A program made the position numbers and the translations under genes. From Naasia lichenicola (lineage in GTDB: Bacteria > Actinomycetota > Actinomycetes > Actinomycetales > Microbacteriaceae): a stretch of DNA of 64,000 bases. The stretch spans positions 682,001-746,000 of the forward strand of contig NZ_SSSM01000001.1 in assembly GCF_004801885.1 (NCBI RefSeq). The letters are read 5' to 3'. Below the pieces are notes generated by a model that saw only the letters and a list, made by a program, of their open reading frames with translations, was not told the DNA's origin and did no database searches. Below are positions 35,690 to 44,092 of this stretch, in pieces. Each line of letters starts with the position of its first letter. Position 1 is the first letter of the stretch.

Positions 35690-35928
35690 TTGCCATCCTC
35701 CTCATCGTTGTCCTGCTGTTCGGAGCCCCCAAGCTGCCCGCCCTCGCCCGGAGCATCGCGACGTCGATGAAGATCTTCAAGACCGAGATCAAGACCGACA
35801 AGGACGAGACCGACAAGGCCCAGGCCGAGACGCCTGTCGTCTACACCGAGGAGCCGCCGGCCGTCAACGTGACGCCGCAGGCGCAGTCGGTGCCGACGGA
35901 CTCGGGCACCACCACCCCGAAGCAGTAG
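35650..35928 (+). CDS. tatA: Sec-independent protein translocase subunit TatA
   Basis: A 92-aa protein with the N-terminal membrane helix WHLIAILLIVVLLFGAPKLP, the FG hinge followed by the amphipathic helix ALARSIATSMKIFKTEIK, and a disordered acidic tail. TatA oligomerises to form the pore for folded, twin-arginine proteins. It lies 4 bp upstream of tatC; a GAGAGGA ribosome binding site precedes the ATG. Confidence 0.95.
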   Translation: MGIFGNAFTGWHLIAILLIVVLLFGAPKLPALARSIATSMKIFKTEIKTDKDETDKAQAETPVVYTEEPPAVNVTPQAQSVPTDSGTTTPKQ

Positions 35929-35932
35929 GCGA

Positions 35933-36718
35933 ATGGCCCGCGTTCCTCGCGGCGCCGACAAAGAGCGGCGGATGTCGCTCGGTGGACATCTGCTCGAACT
36001 GCGGCGACGCCTGTTCATCGCCGCGATCTCCGTCATCGTCGGTGCCGTCATCGGATATCTGCTGTCCGAGATCATCTGGGATCTGCTGCGCTCGCCGATG
36101 GTGGCGATCGCGAAGGATCACAACGCGACGATCAACTACACGAACATCACCCAGGCGTTCGACCTCAAGCTGCAGATCGCCATCACCGTCGGCGTGATCA
36201 TCTCCGCCCCCGTCTGGCTGTGGCAGGTCTGGGGCTTCATCGTGCCCGGGCTCACCAAGCGGGAGAAGCAGTACACGTTCGGCTTCTTCTTCGCCGCCGT
36301 TCCGCTGTTCTTCGCAGGCTGCGCCGCGGGATGGTACGTGTGGCCGCACATCGTCACCCTGATGGTGGGCTTCGCGCCGATCGAGGACACCGTCTTCCTC
36401 ACGGCGTCCGACTACCTCGACTTCATCCTCAAGCTGGTCGTCGTCGTCGGGGTGGCCTTCATCCTGCCGGTGTTCCTCGTCCTGCTGAACCGGGTCGGGG
36501 TCATCAGCGGCATCTCGATCCTCAAGGGCTGGCGGGTCGCGATCCTCGTGATCGTGCTGTTCTGCGCGGTCGCGACGCCTGCTGCCGATGTGTTCTCGAT
36601 GTTCATCCTCGCGGTGCCGATGGTCGCGCTGTACCTGGCCTCGGCGGGCGTCTCGGTGCTCAACGACCGGAGGGTCGCTCGACGCGAGGCCGCACTGACC
36701 GCGGAGCTCGTCGCCTGA
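35933..36718 (+). CDS. tatC: Sec-independent protein translocase subunit TatC
   Basis: A 261-aa protein with six predicted membrane spans. The N-terminal MSLGGHLLELRRRLFIAA holds the conserved HLxELRxR signal-peptide-binding motif, and VSAPVWLWQVWGF-like sequence and the conserved Glu of the first periplasmic side follow. It recognises twin-arginine signal peptides together with TatB. No tatB is present in this window; it is usually elsewhere in actinobacteria. Confidence 0.95.
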   Translation: MARVPRGADKERRMSLGGHLLELRRRLFIAAISVIVGAVIGYLLSEIIWDLLRSPMVAIAKDHNATINYTNITQAFDLKLQIAITVGVIISAPVWLWQVWGFIVPGLTKREKQYTFGFFFAAVPLFFAGCAAGWYVWPHIVTLMVGFAPIEDTVFLTASDYLDFILKLVVVVGVAFILPVFLVLLNRVGVISGISILKGWRVAILVIVLFCAVATPAADVFSMFILAVPMVALYLASAGVSVLNDRRVARREAALTAELVA

Positions 36719-36729
36719 ATCGTCGCGCA

Positions 36730-36783
36730 CTGCGCTGCGGACACAACACTGTCGTCTAGGGCAGTGTTCTGTCCGCAGCGCAG
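36730..36783 (+). repeat. Family C palindromic repeat, copy 1
   Basis: The 22-nt arms at 36730-36751 and 36762-36783 pair with one mismatch around a 10-nt loop. The right arm reads CAGTGTTCTGTCCGCAGC, and a third partial CAGTGTTCT follows. It sits between tatC and helY and could also act as a terminator. The core resembles family B (CAGTTCTGCCGC). Confidence 0.75.
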
Positions 36784-36858
36784 TGTTCTCGCCTCCGCGC
36801 TCTGGGACGAGGCCGAGTACGCGACCTGCGCACAGCCAGGGCCTGAGAGAATGGGGGA

Positions 36859-39306
36859 GTGAGCACAGAGCTCAGTCCCGCCGAGCGATTCGCGATGGCT
36901 CGGCAGAGGCAGGACGCCCCCGGACTCGCGGCGTTCCGCGCCGCCCAGTCCTTCGATCTCGACCCCTTCCAGATCAGCGCATGCGCAGCGCTCGAGAAGG
37001 GCAAGAGCGTGCTCGTCGCAGCCCCGACCGGGGCCGGCAAGACCGTCGTGGCCGAGTTCGCCGTCCACCTCGCAATGCAGGCACGCGGCGACAAGGTGTT
37101 CTACACCGCACCGATGAAGGCGCTGTCCAACCAGAAGTACGGCGAGTTCGTCGACGAGTACGGCGCCGAGAACGTCGGCCTGCTCACCGGCGACACCAAC
37201 ATCAACTCGGGCGCTCGTATCGTCGTCATGACGACCGAGGTGCTGCGCAACATGCTCTACGCCGATTCGGCCCTGCTGCGAGATCTGTCATTCGTGATCA
37301 TGGACGAGGTGCACTACCTCGCCGACCGGTTCCGCGGGGCGGTGTGGGAGGAGGTCATCATCCACCTCCCGCAGAACGTCCGGCTCGTCTCCCTCTCGGC
37401 GACCGTGTCCAATGCGGAGGAGTTCGGCGACTGGCTGCAGGCCGTCCGCGGAGACACCGATGTCATCGTCTCGGAGGAGCGCCCGGTGCCGCTCGAGCAG
37501 CACGTGCTCATGCGCACCAAGCTGGTCGACCTCTTCGCCGGCGGGTCCACCGGTCCGTCGGCCTCGAGTCGGGTCAATCCCGAGCTCGCGCAGATGGCCA
37601 AGTACGGCGGACGGGTCATCACCTCGCGGCAGGCGCAGGACGTGGGCCGACGCCACTCCAAGGGCGGCCGGCCCGATCAGGGGCGGATGGACCGGGGAGA
37701 GATCATCCGGCTGCTCGACGAGCGGAACATGCTGCCCGCCGTCTTCTTCATCTTCAGCCGGGTCGGCTGCGACGCCGCCGTCAAGCAGGTGCTCCGCGCG
37801 GGCGTCCGGCTGACCGAGGCCGCCGAGCGCGATGAGATCCGCCAGATCGTCGAGGACCGCTGCCGCACCCTGCTCGACGAGGACCTGGCCGTCCTCGGCT
37901 ACTGGGAATGGCTCGAGGGGCTCCAGCGCGGTGTCGCCGCCCACCACGCCGGCATGCTGCCCGCGTTCAAGGAGGTCGTCGAAGAGCTCTTCCAGCGCAA
38001 GCTGGTCAAGGTCGTCTTCGCCACCGAGACGCTCGCGCTCGGCATCAACATGCCGGCCCGCACCGTGGTGCTCGAGAAGCTCGAGAAGTTCAACGGCGAG
38101 GCCCGGGTGCCGATCACGCCGGGGGAGTACACCCAGGTGACGGGCCGCGCCGGGCGCCGGGGCATCGATGTCGAGGGTCACTCGGTCGTCCAGTGGGTCG
38201 ACGGGATGGATCCGCAGGCCGTCGCCTCGCTCGCCTCCCGACGCAGCTATCCCCTCAACTCGAGCTTCCGGCCGACCTACAACATGGCCGTCAATCTCAT
38301 CGAGCAGTTCGGCCGTGAGCGCACGCGCGAGATCCTGGAGTCGAGTTTCGCTCAGTTCCAGGCGGACCGAGCGGTCGTCGATCTCGCCCGCAAGGTGCGC
38401 CAGCAGGAGGAGTCGCTCGCCGGCTACGAGCGCTCGATGAAGGACGAGTCGGGCCAGAGCGGCGACGTCACCGAGTACGCCACGATCCGGCGCGAGATCA
38501 GCGAGCTCGAGAAGCGCAACGCGTCCAACCGCGATGTCACCCGGGATCAGCGGGAGAAGTCGCAGCGTCAGCTGCACGAGCTGCGCAAGCGGATGCGGTC
38601 GCATCCCGCGCACTCCTCGCCACGTCGGGAGGAGCTGTCGCGCTGGGCGGAGCGCTGGTGGCGCCTGCACCGGCAGACCGAGGACCTGCGCCGTCAGATC
38701 TCGACCCGCACCGGCGTCATCGCCAAGGTCTTCGACCGGGTGACGGACGTGCTGCTCGCCGAGGGCTACCTCAAGGAGAGCGCGGACGGCAGCGTGACGC
38801 TCACGGGCAACGGCGTGATGCTCAAGCGGATCTACGGGGAGCGCGACCTGCTCCTCGCCGAGTCCCTGCGCCGGGGCGTCTGGCTCGAGCTCGACCCCGC
38901 GAGCTTCGCCGCCCTCGCCACCACGCTGGTCTTCGAGCCGAGACGGGAGGAGGCCATCGCCAACGACCGCTTCCTGCCGCGAGGGCCCTTCCGCAAGGCC
39001 TGGGGGCAGCTCGGCGACATCTGGGCCCGCCTCGACGACGTCGAACGGGACAACCGTCTGCCCGGCTCCAACCCGCCGTCGCCCGGCCTCGCCGAGGCGA
39101 TGTTCATGTGGGCGAAGGGCGGCGCCCTCGACCTGGTGCTGCGCGATGCGGATCTGCAGGCGGGCGACTTCGTGCGCTGGGCCAAGCAGACCATCGACCT
39201 GCTCGATCAGATCTCCGTCGTGGCGGACGGCAAGCAGGCACGCACCGCGCGTCAGGCGATCGACGCCATCCGCCGGGGGATCGTCGCCTACTCGAGCGTC
39301 AGCTGA
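36859..39306 (+). CDS. helY: DEAD/DEAH-box RNA helicase HelY (Ski2/Mtr4-like)
   Basis: An 815-aa superfamily 2 helicase. Motif I APTGAGKTVVAEF, motif II MDEVHYLADRFRG, motif III LSATVSNAEEFGDWL, motif V FATETLALGINMPARTVVLE and motif VI QVTGRAGRRGID are all intact. A long C-terminal region with the DSHCT-type end follows. Related eukaryotic proteins assist RNA decay. The GTG start lies 140 bp after tatC. Its stop overlaps the lnt ATG (TGATG), so lnt is translated from the same message. Confidence 0.92.
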   Translation: MSTELSPAERFAMARQRQDAPGLAAFRAAQSFDLDPFQISACAALEKGKSVLVAAPTGAGKTVVAEFAVHLAMQARGDKVFYTAPMKALSNQKYGEFVDEYGAENVGLLTGDTNINSGARIVVMTTEVLRNMLYADSALLRDLSFVIMDEVHYLADRFRGAVWEEVIIHLPQNVRLVSLSATVSNAEEFGDWLQAVRGDTDVIVSEERPVPLEQHVLMRTKLVDLFAGGSTGPSASSRVNPELAQMAKYGGRVITSRQAQDVGRRHSKGGRPDQGRMDRGEIIRLLDERNMLPAVFFIFSRVGCDAAVKQVLRAGVRLTEAAERDEIRQIVEDRCRTLLDEDLAVLGYWEWLEGLQRGVAAHHAGMLPAFKEVVEELFQRKLVKVVFATETLALGINMPARTVVLEKLEKFNGEARVPITPGEYTQVTGRAGRRGIDVEGHSVVQWVDGMDPQAVASLASRRSYPLNSSFRPTYNMAVNLIEQFGRERTREILESSFAQFQADRAVVDLARKVRQQEESLAGYERSMKDESGQSGDVTEYATIRREISELEKRNASNRDVTRDQREKSQRQLHELRKRMRSHPAHSSPRREELSRWAERWWRLHRQTEDLRRQISTRTGVIAKVFDRVTDVLLAEGYLKESADGSVTLTGNGVMLKRIYGERDLLLAESLRRGVWLELDPASFAALATTLVFEPRREEAIANDRFLPRGPFRKAWGQLGDIWARLDDVERDNRLPGSNPPSPGLAEAMFMWAKGGALDLVLRDADLQAGDFVRWAKQTIDLLDQISVVADGKQARTARQAIDAIRRGIVAYSSVS

Positions 39307-41018
39307 TGGCGGTCACCATGCCCGTGGATCGCGATCCGCGGGCGACGACGCAGGCCCGTCGGGGCCGTCCTGTCCGAGATCGGGCCGCCGCACCCGCGCC
39401 CATTCCGCTCTGGGGCGCCGTGCTCGTCGCCCTGCTCGCCGGACCGGTGATGGACGGAGCATTCCCCGACCTCGGCGTCTGGCCCCTCGCCTTCGTGGGC
39501 ATCGCCCTCGTCCTGATCGTGCTCCGCGGACGGCGAGCCGGCGGCTCTTTCCTCGTGGGCCTCGTCTTCGGCCTCAGCTTCTACCTCGTGCACATCCAGT
39601 GGGCGACGCTGTTCCTCGGCATCGTGCCGTGGCTCGCTCTCTCGACGCTCGAGGCGCTCTTCGTGGGGGTCGGCAGCATCCTGATCACCCTCGCCTATCG
39701 CTGGATCCCGCAGCTCTGGCCTGATCGCGCTGCGCCGGGGGATGGTCGCCGATCTCGACTGCTGGTGGGCTCGGTGGGCATCGCGCGACTCGGGCTGCTG
39801 CCGCTCGCCGTCGCCGGCCTCTGGACCGCGCGCGAGGCGATCTCCGCGGTGTGGCCGTACGGCGGGTTCTCCTGGGGTCGTGTCGCGATGTCCCAGTCCG
39901 AGAGCCCTTTCGCCGGCCTCTTCGCCTGGCTGGGCATCTCGGGGGTGAGCTTCGCCATGGTCTGGCTGGTGGCATTCGCCATCGAGCTGATCCTCGCCGC
40001 CGTCATCGCGTCGCGTGGCGCCCACGGGCTCGTCGGAGCGCGGAGGGCAGGCCCTGCGCTCGCCGTCCTCCTCGCGCTGGGTGTCGCCACGGCGGGGCTT
40101 CTGGCGGTGCCGCACTGGCAGACGGCGACCGACGGCACACTCAAGGTCGCCGCCATCCAGGGCAACACGAAGTCCGGCTACTTCGACCAGCGCAGCTATC
40201 AGGGCGAGATCCTCGACGGCCACATCACCGCGACCCTCCCGGTGCTCGGCGATGACGTCGACGTCATCGTCTGGCCGGAGGGCGCCGCCGATCTCGATCC
40301 GCTCGAGGACGCGGGCGCGGCGCAGGCGATCGACCTCGTCAGTCAGGCGGCGGGAGCGCCGATCATCCTGGGCACGATCACCCAGCGCGAGAACGCCATC
40401 TACAACTCCTCCCTGCTCTGGCAGCCCGCCCTCGGAGCCACCGACATCTACGACAAGCGCCATCCGGTTCCGTTCGGCGAATACGTGCCGGACCGGGCGT
40501 TCTGGGAGCCCTTCGCGCCCGACCTGATCGGACTGATCGGACGCGAGTACACGCCGGGCACGAACGACCCCGTGTTCGATCTCGGCTCGGTCGATGGTCG
40601 CGACGTCCAGGTGGCGGTCAACATCTGCTTCGACATCGTCGACGATGCGCTCATGCGGCAGTCCGTGACCGACGGAGGCGAGGCGATCTTCGCGCAGAGC
40701 AACAGCGCCGACTTCGGCCGCACCGACGAGAGCGTGCAGCAGCTCGCGATCGCTCGGATCCGGGCGCTCGAGACGGGCCGCACGGTCGTCAACGCCTCGA
40801 CGGTCGGCACCACGGCCATCGTCGCCGCCGACGGATCGACGGTGGACCGGATGCCCACCTTCACCACGGGGGCACTCGTCGACGAGATCGATCTGCACAC
40901 GGGGGAGACCCCCGCGGTGGTGGTCGGCGCACAGCTGGAGCAGCTGGTGTCCTTCTTCGGGCTCGCCGCCCTCCTGCTGGCCGGACTGCTGCGGCCGCGT
41001 CGCCGACCGGTGGCCTGA
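39306..41018 (+). CDS. lnt: Apolipoprotein N-acyltransferase
   Basis: A 570-aa enzyme that adds a third acyl chain to the N-terminal Cys of lipoproteins at the membrane. The first 270 residues hold about seven membrane helices. The C-terminal nitrilase domain has the triad Glu325 (WPEG), Lys384 (YDKRHPVPFGEYVP) and Cys441 (VNICFD). The ATG overlaps the helY stop by one base; a longer upstream frame is antisense-like in composition. Presumed substrates in this window include the FKBP and DUF3558-like lipoproteins. Confidence 0.92.
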   Translation: MAVTMPVDRDPRATTQARRGRPVRDRAAAPAPIPLWGAVLVALLAGPVMDGAFPDLGVWPLAFVGIALVLIVLRGRRAGGSFLVGLVFGLSFYLVHIQWATLFLGIVPWLALSTLEALFVGVGSILITLAYRWIPQLWPDRAAPGDGRRSRLLVGSVGIARLGLLPLAVAGLWTAREAISAVWPYGGFSWGRVAMSQSESPFAGLFAWLGISGVSFAMVWLVAFAIELILAAVIASRGAHGLVGARRAGPALAVLLALGVATAGLLAVPHWQTATDGTLKVAAIQGNTKSGYFDQRSYQGEILDGHITATLPVLGDDVDVIVWPEGAADLDPLEDAGAAQAIDLVSQAAGAPIILGTITQRENAIYNSSLLWQPALGATDIYDKRHPVPFGEYVPDRAFWEPFAPDLIGLIGREYTPGTNDPVFDLGSVDGRDVQVAVNICFDIVDDALMRQSVTDGGEAIFAQSNSADFGRTDESVQQLAIARIRALETGRTVVNASTVGTTAIVAADGSTVDRMPTFTTGALVDEIDLHTGETPAVVVGAQLEQLVSFFGLAALLLAGLLRPRRRPVA

Positions 41019-41026
41019 GGGGCGAG

Positions 41027-41066
41027 GGCCTCGATACGCGCCGTGGCCGGCGCTACTCGACCAACG
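41027..41066 (+). repeat. Family A palindromic repeat, copy 5
   Basis: GGCCTCGATAC, inner stem GCGCCG-TGGC-CGGCGC, then TACTCGACCAACG. Same layout as the 72-119 copy. It lies between the convergent lnt and rbpA genes. Confidence 0.6.
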
Positions 41067-41087
41067 ATTGCAGCTACCAATGAATAA

Positions 41088-41111
41088 GGCCGCCGCGTTT
41101 CCGCGACGGCC
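41088..41111 (-). terminator. Hairpin terminator after rbpA
   Basis: GGCCGCCGCG pairs with CGCGACGGCC with one mismatch around TTTC, just beyond the rbpA stop on the minus strand. Confidence 0.65.
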
Positions 41112-41130
41112 CTTCGATGTTCAGCCTGGT

Positions 41131-41496
41131 CTAAGAAGCGGCCCGCTGCTTGCCCCGACGGGCTCGTAGGTAGGTCAGGCGCTCCTCGAGAAGCTCTTCG
41201 AGCTCGGGGCGGGTGCGCCGTTCGAGCAGCATGTCCCAGTGGGTGCGCGCAGCCTTGGGCTCCACCTTCTCCTGCTCGACCGGGGTGCCGTCGGCCTCGA
41301 GCAGCACGCCCTCCTTGCCGCTCTTGGGGGAAGTCCAGTTCTGGGGCACCTCAGCCTCTTCGGAGAAGGTCACCTCGAACGTGGTTCCGTCATTGCTGCG
41401 GTACTGGGCGACGATGCGGGGTGAGAAGACGACGCCCTCCTCGCTCTGCAGGCTCTGGCTTCCGAGCCGCATGCCTCGCAAACTGCGATCTGCCAT
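41131..41496 (-). CDS. rbpA: RNA polymerase-binding protein RbpA
   Basis: A 121-aa actinobacterial transcription factor that binds the group 1 sigma factor and RNA polymerase and stabilises open complexes. The core QYRSNDGTTFEVTFSEEAEV-PQNW and the C-terminal sigma-interaction part ARTHWDMLLERRTRPELEEL are conserved. The zinc-site cysteines seen in the Streptomyces protein are absent: the segment has Ser and no Cys at all. The ATG follows GAAGGGAGCGA. A sigma-R-like promoter lies 50-77 bp upstream. Confidence 0.93.
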   Translation of the reverse strand: MADRSLRGMRLGSQSLQSEEGVVFSPRIVAQYRSNDGTTFEVTFSEEAEVPQNWTSPKSGKEGVLLEADGTPVEQEKVEPKAARTHWDMLLERRTRPELEELLEERLTYLRARRGKQRAAS

Positions 41497-41546
41497 GGTG
41501 TCGCTCCCTTCGCGAATCTCTCCCTATAGTGAACCCGGAATCGGGG

Positions 41547-41573
41547 GACATTCTTCCCGCCCGATCTATTCCC
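41547..41573 (-). promoter_or_regulatory. Sigma-R/SigH-like promoter for rbpA
   Basis: On the minus strand GGGAAT is followed by exactly 18 bases and GTC. The Streptomyces sigma-R consensus is GGAAT-N18-GTT, and rbpA belongs to that regulon there (established knowledge). Distance to the ATG leaves a leader of about 45 nt. The match is one base short at -10. Confidence 0.55.
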
Positions 41574-41611
41574 AGAACCTTCCCAGTGCGCTCGGAGGGG
41601 CATGCGCGCGG

Positions 41612-42382
41612 CTAGCGGAAGCGCTTCACAGCCTCGAATACGAGGTCGCAGCGGTCGCTCACGATGCCGTCCACGCCCAGCTCGAGCAGCTCGTCTATCT
41701 CGGCCGGGTCGTTGATCGTCCAGACGTGCACCTCGACGCCTGCGCGGTGGAACGCGGCGATGGCAGTCGGGCTGGTGGTCGGCAAACCCAGCACTGACCT
41801 GGGGATCTGCACCGCATCCACCCCTCGGAGAGCGACCCGGGTGAGCGGACGAAGATGCAGTGACGCTCCGAGCACGGCGGGGACGATCTGCTCCGAGGAC
41901 GCGGACGTCGGCACGTTGCCGAGCGCACGCGCGACCTTCCGCCGTCGAGCTGTGCGGAAGGAGGCGACCAGCACCCGCTCCTCGGCGCCCGCTCGGCGGA
42001 TCGCATCGATGACGCCAGGGACAGCGCGCGGGTCCTTCACGTCGAGGTTGAACCGGGCAGACGGAAAGGTCTGCAGGGCGTCGAAAAGGGTACAAATCCC
42101 ATCGCCGCCACGGGGGATTCCGCGCAGTTCGGCGCGTGTGAGGTCACCCACCCGTCTCGGGTCGCCCGTCACGCGGGACAGATCACGGTCGTGCGCGAGC
42201 ACCGCGATGCCGTCGCGGGTGGCGTGCGCGTCGGTCTCGAGGTGGGTGGCGCCGGCATCGAGCGCCGCCCGGAAGGCGTCGATCGAGTTCTCGGGGTGCT
42301 CGAGGGCGAGCCCCCGGTGTGCGATCACCCGCGGGAGCGCTCCGGCGAACCACGGCCTGCCGGCGCGACGCGCGGCCCGCAC
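41612..42382 (-). CDS. Glycerophosphodiester phosphodiesterase
   Basis: A 256-aa GDPD-fold enzyme. The catalytic start is VIAHRGLALEHPENSIDAF (HR...E.PEN), then HLETDAHATRDGIAVLAHD, and the late elements VHVWTINDPAEIDELLELGV and DGIVSDRCD. It would hydrolyse glycerophosphodiesters from phospholipid turnover to glycerol-3-phosphate and an alcohol. No signal peptide is seen. The GTG at 42382, 7 bp after the SPFH stop, is chosen because the upstream frame is antisense to that gene. It is the last gene of an NfeD-SPFH-GDPD run. Confidence 0.85.
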   Translation of the reverse strand: MRAARRAGRPWFAGALPRVIAHRGLALEHPENSIDAFRAALDAGATHLETDAHATRDGIAVLAHDRDLSRVTGDPRRVGDLTRAELRGIPRGGDGICTLFDALQTFPSARFNLDVKDPRAVPGVIDAIRRAGAEERVLVASFRTARRRKVARALGNVPTSASSEQIVPAVLGASLHLRPLTRVALRGVDAVQIPRSVLGLPTTSPTAIAAFHRAGVEVHVWTINDPAEIDELLELGVDGIVSDRCDLVFEAVKRFR

Positions 42383-42389
42383 TCCCGAC

Positions 42390-43391
42390 CTACTCGGCGC
42401 TGCGCGGCGTGGTGCGCGTCGCCGGAGGGGCTGCCGCGGCGGCGGGCGGGGTGTAGGGCGGGACAGGCGAAGACGCGTTCTCGGCCGCGCTGGCCAGCGA
42501 GCCACCGAACGCGCTTCCGATGCCCTTCAGAGCCTCCGTCAGCTCGCTCGGCACGATCCAGAGCTTGTTCGACGGGTTCTCCGCGAGCTTGGGCAGCATC
42601 TGGAGGTACTGGTAGGCGAGCAGCTTGCTGTCGGGGTCGCCGAGGTGGATGGCGTCGAAGACCGTCTTGATGGCCTTGGCCTCGCCCTCAGCGCGCAGCA
42701 CCTGGGCCTGCGCGTCGCCCTCGGCCGAGAGGATGGCCGCCTGGCGCGCACCCTCCGCGGTGAGGATCGCGGACTGCTTGGTGCCCTCGGCGGTGAGGAT
42801 GAGCGCGCGACGGTCGCGCTCGGCGCGCATCTGCTTCTCCATCGAGTCCTGGATGGAGAGGGGCGGCTCGATCGCCTTCAGTTCGACCCGGCCGACGCGG
42901 ACGCCCCACTTGCCGGTGGCCTCGTCGAGCACCACGCGCAGCTGCATGTTGATGTTGTCGCGGCTGGTCAGCGCCTCCTCGAGGTTGAGGCTGCCGACCA
43001 CGTTGCGCAGGGTGGTCGTGGTGAGCTGCTCGACGGCGCCGAGGTAGTTGGCGATCTCATAGGTGGCCGCGCGGGCGTCGGTGACCTGGAAGTAGACGAC
43101 CGTGTCGATGGAGACGACGAGGTTGTCCTCGGTGATCACCGGCTGCGGCGGGAACGAGACGACCTGCTCGCGCATGTCGACGAGCGGCCGGACCCGGTCG
43201 ATGAACGGCACCAAGAGGTTCAAGCCGGGGCTGAGGGTCTTGTGGTACTTCCCAAGGCGCTCCACGACGCCCGCATAGGCCTGAGGGATGATCCGCAGCG
43301 ATCTGATGAGAGTGACGATCACGAAGATCACCACGACCACCACCAGGGCGATCAGGAACAGCTGGAGGATGAATCCACCCATGTCGATCAT
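42390..43391 (-). CDS. SPFH/band 7 (stomatin-like) protein
   Basis: A 333-aa protein with an N-terminal membrane segment (LQLFLIALVVVVVIFVIVTL), the band 7 domain (IIPQAYAGVVERLGKYHKTL through RVELKAIEPPLSIQDSMEKQ), then a helical coiled-coil region rich in AEGxxQAAIL repeats and a Pro/Ala tail. It likely forms membrane microdomain scaffolds or large rings. The start overlaps the NfeD stop by 4 bp, the usual partner arrangement. Confidence 0.9.
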   Translation of the reverse strand: MIDMGGFILQLFLIALVVVVVIFVIVTLIRSLRIIPQAYAGVVERLGKYHKTLSPGLNLLVPFIDRVRPLVDMREQVVSFPPQPVITEDNLVVSIDTVVYFQVTDARAATYEIANYLGAVEQLTTTTLRNVVGSLNLEEALTSRDNINMQLRVVLDEATGKWGVRVGRVELKAIEPPLSIQDSMEKQMRAERDRRALILTAEGTKQSAILTAEGARQAAILSAEGDAQAQVLRAEGEAKAIKTVFDAIHLGDPDSKLLAYQYLQMLPKLAENPSNKLWIVPSELTEALKGIGSAFGGSLASAAENASSPVPPYTPPAAAAAPPATRTTPRSAE

Positions 43392-43960
43392 GAGGTCGCA
43401 CTGCTTTCGTTCGGGTTTACGGGATTTGGAGCGGCAGCAGTCGGAGCGACGACATCCGGGGTGACGGGGCCGCTCGGGTCAGGCGGCGGAGCGGATGCCA
43501 CAGGTACGGGCAGGACGTGGGCCGTGGATCCGCTGATGGACGCCACGGTCACCCGTGCGCCGATCGGGAGGGGCACCGCGTCGTGACCCTGAACGAGCAG
43601 GGCCGTCCAGGTCTCGCCGTTCGCGAGCTTGACCTGACCTCCGTGCTCGCCGAGCTCGATCACCACGCGGCCGGCCATCCCGCTCAGCGCGTCGAGGTTC
43701 GTGGGGGTCAGGTCGGCGCCCTTCCGCGTCGCGCGGAGCAGGATCGGCCGGACGACGAAGAGCAGCAGCAGGGCGAAGAGGAAGGCGACGATGATCTGCA
43801 GCCACCACGGGCCACCTGCGAGCTGTGTGCCGAGGCCGCCGAGGCTGCCGATGGCGATCATCAGGAAGGTGAACTCGAGGGTGATCACCTCGATGATCAC
43901 GCAGATCACGATGAAGACGAGCCAGACGATCCACATGTACTGCACGAGATCGGGCATCAT
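43388..43960 (-). CDS. NfeD family membrane protein
   Basis: A 190-aa short-form NfeD (no protease domain) with two or three membrane helices over 1-80 and a soluble OB-fold from about 85-155 (LSGMAGRVVIELGEHGGQVK, VTVASISGSTAHVLPV). A Pro/Ala tail follows. NfeD proteins bind or assist the SPFH protein encoded next; here the two genes overlap. Start is one of two adjacent ATG codons. Confidence 0.88.
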   Translation of the reverse strand: MMPDLVQYMWIVWLVFIVICVIIEVITLEFTFLMIAIGSLGGLGTQLAGGPWWLQIIVAFLFALLLLFVVRPILLRATRKGADLTPTNLDALSGMAGRVVIELGEHGGQVKLANGETWTALLVQGHDAVPLPIGARVTVASISGSTAHVLPVPVASAPPPDPSGPVTPDVVAPTAAAPNPVNPNESSATS

Positions 43961-44092
43961 GCAACGAATCTACCGCGTCTGGCCTGTTCAGGGCCCGAAA
44001 TGCGCCGGAGAATCGAGCGATCCTCCGTGCAGCCGCGGAGCATGAGGATTGGGTTGTCGACGGGCGGCCGCTGATTGCTAGGGTCGGATCCC

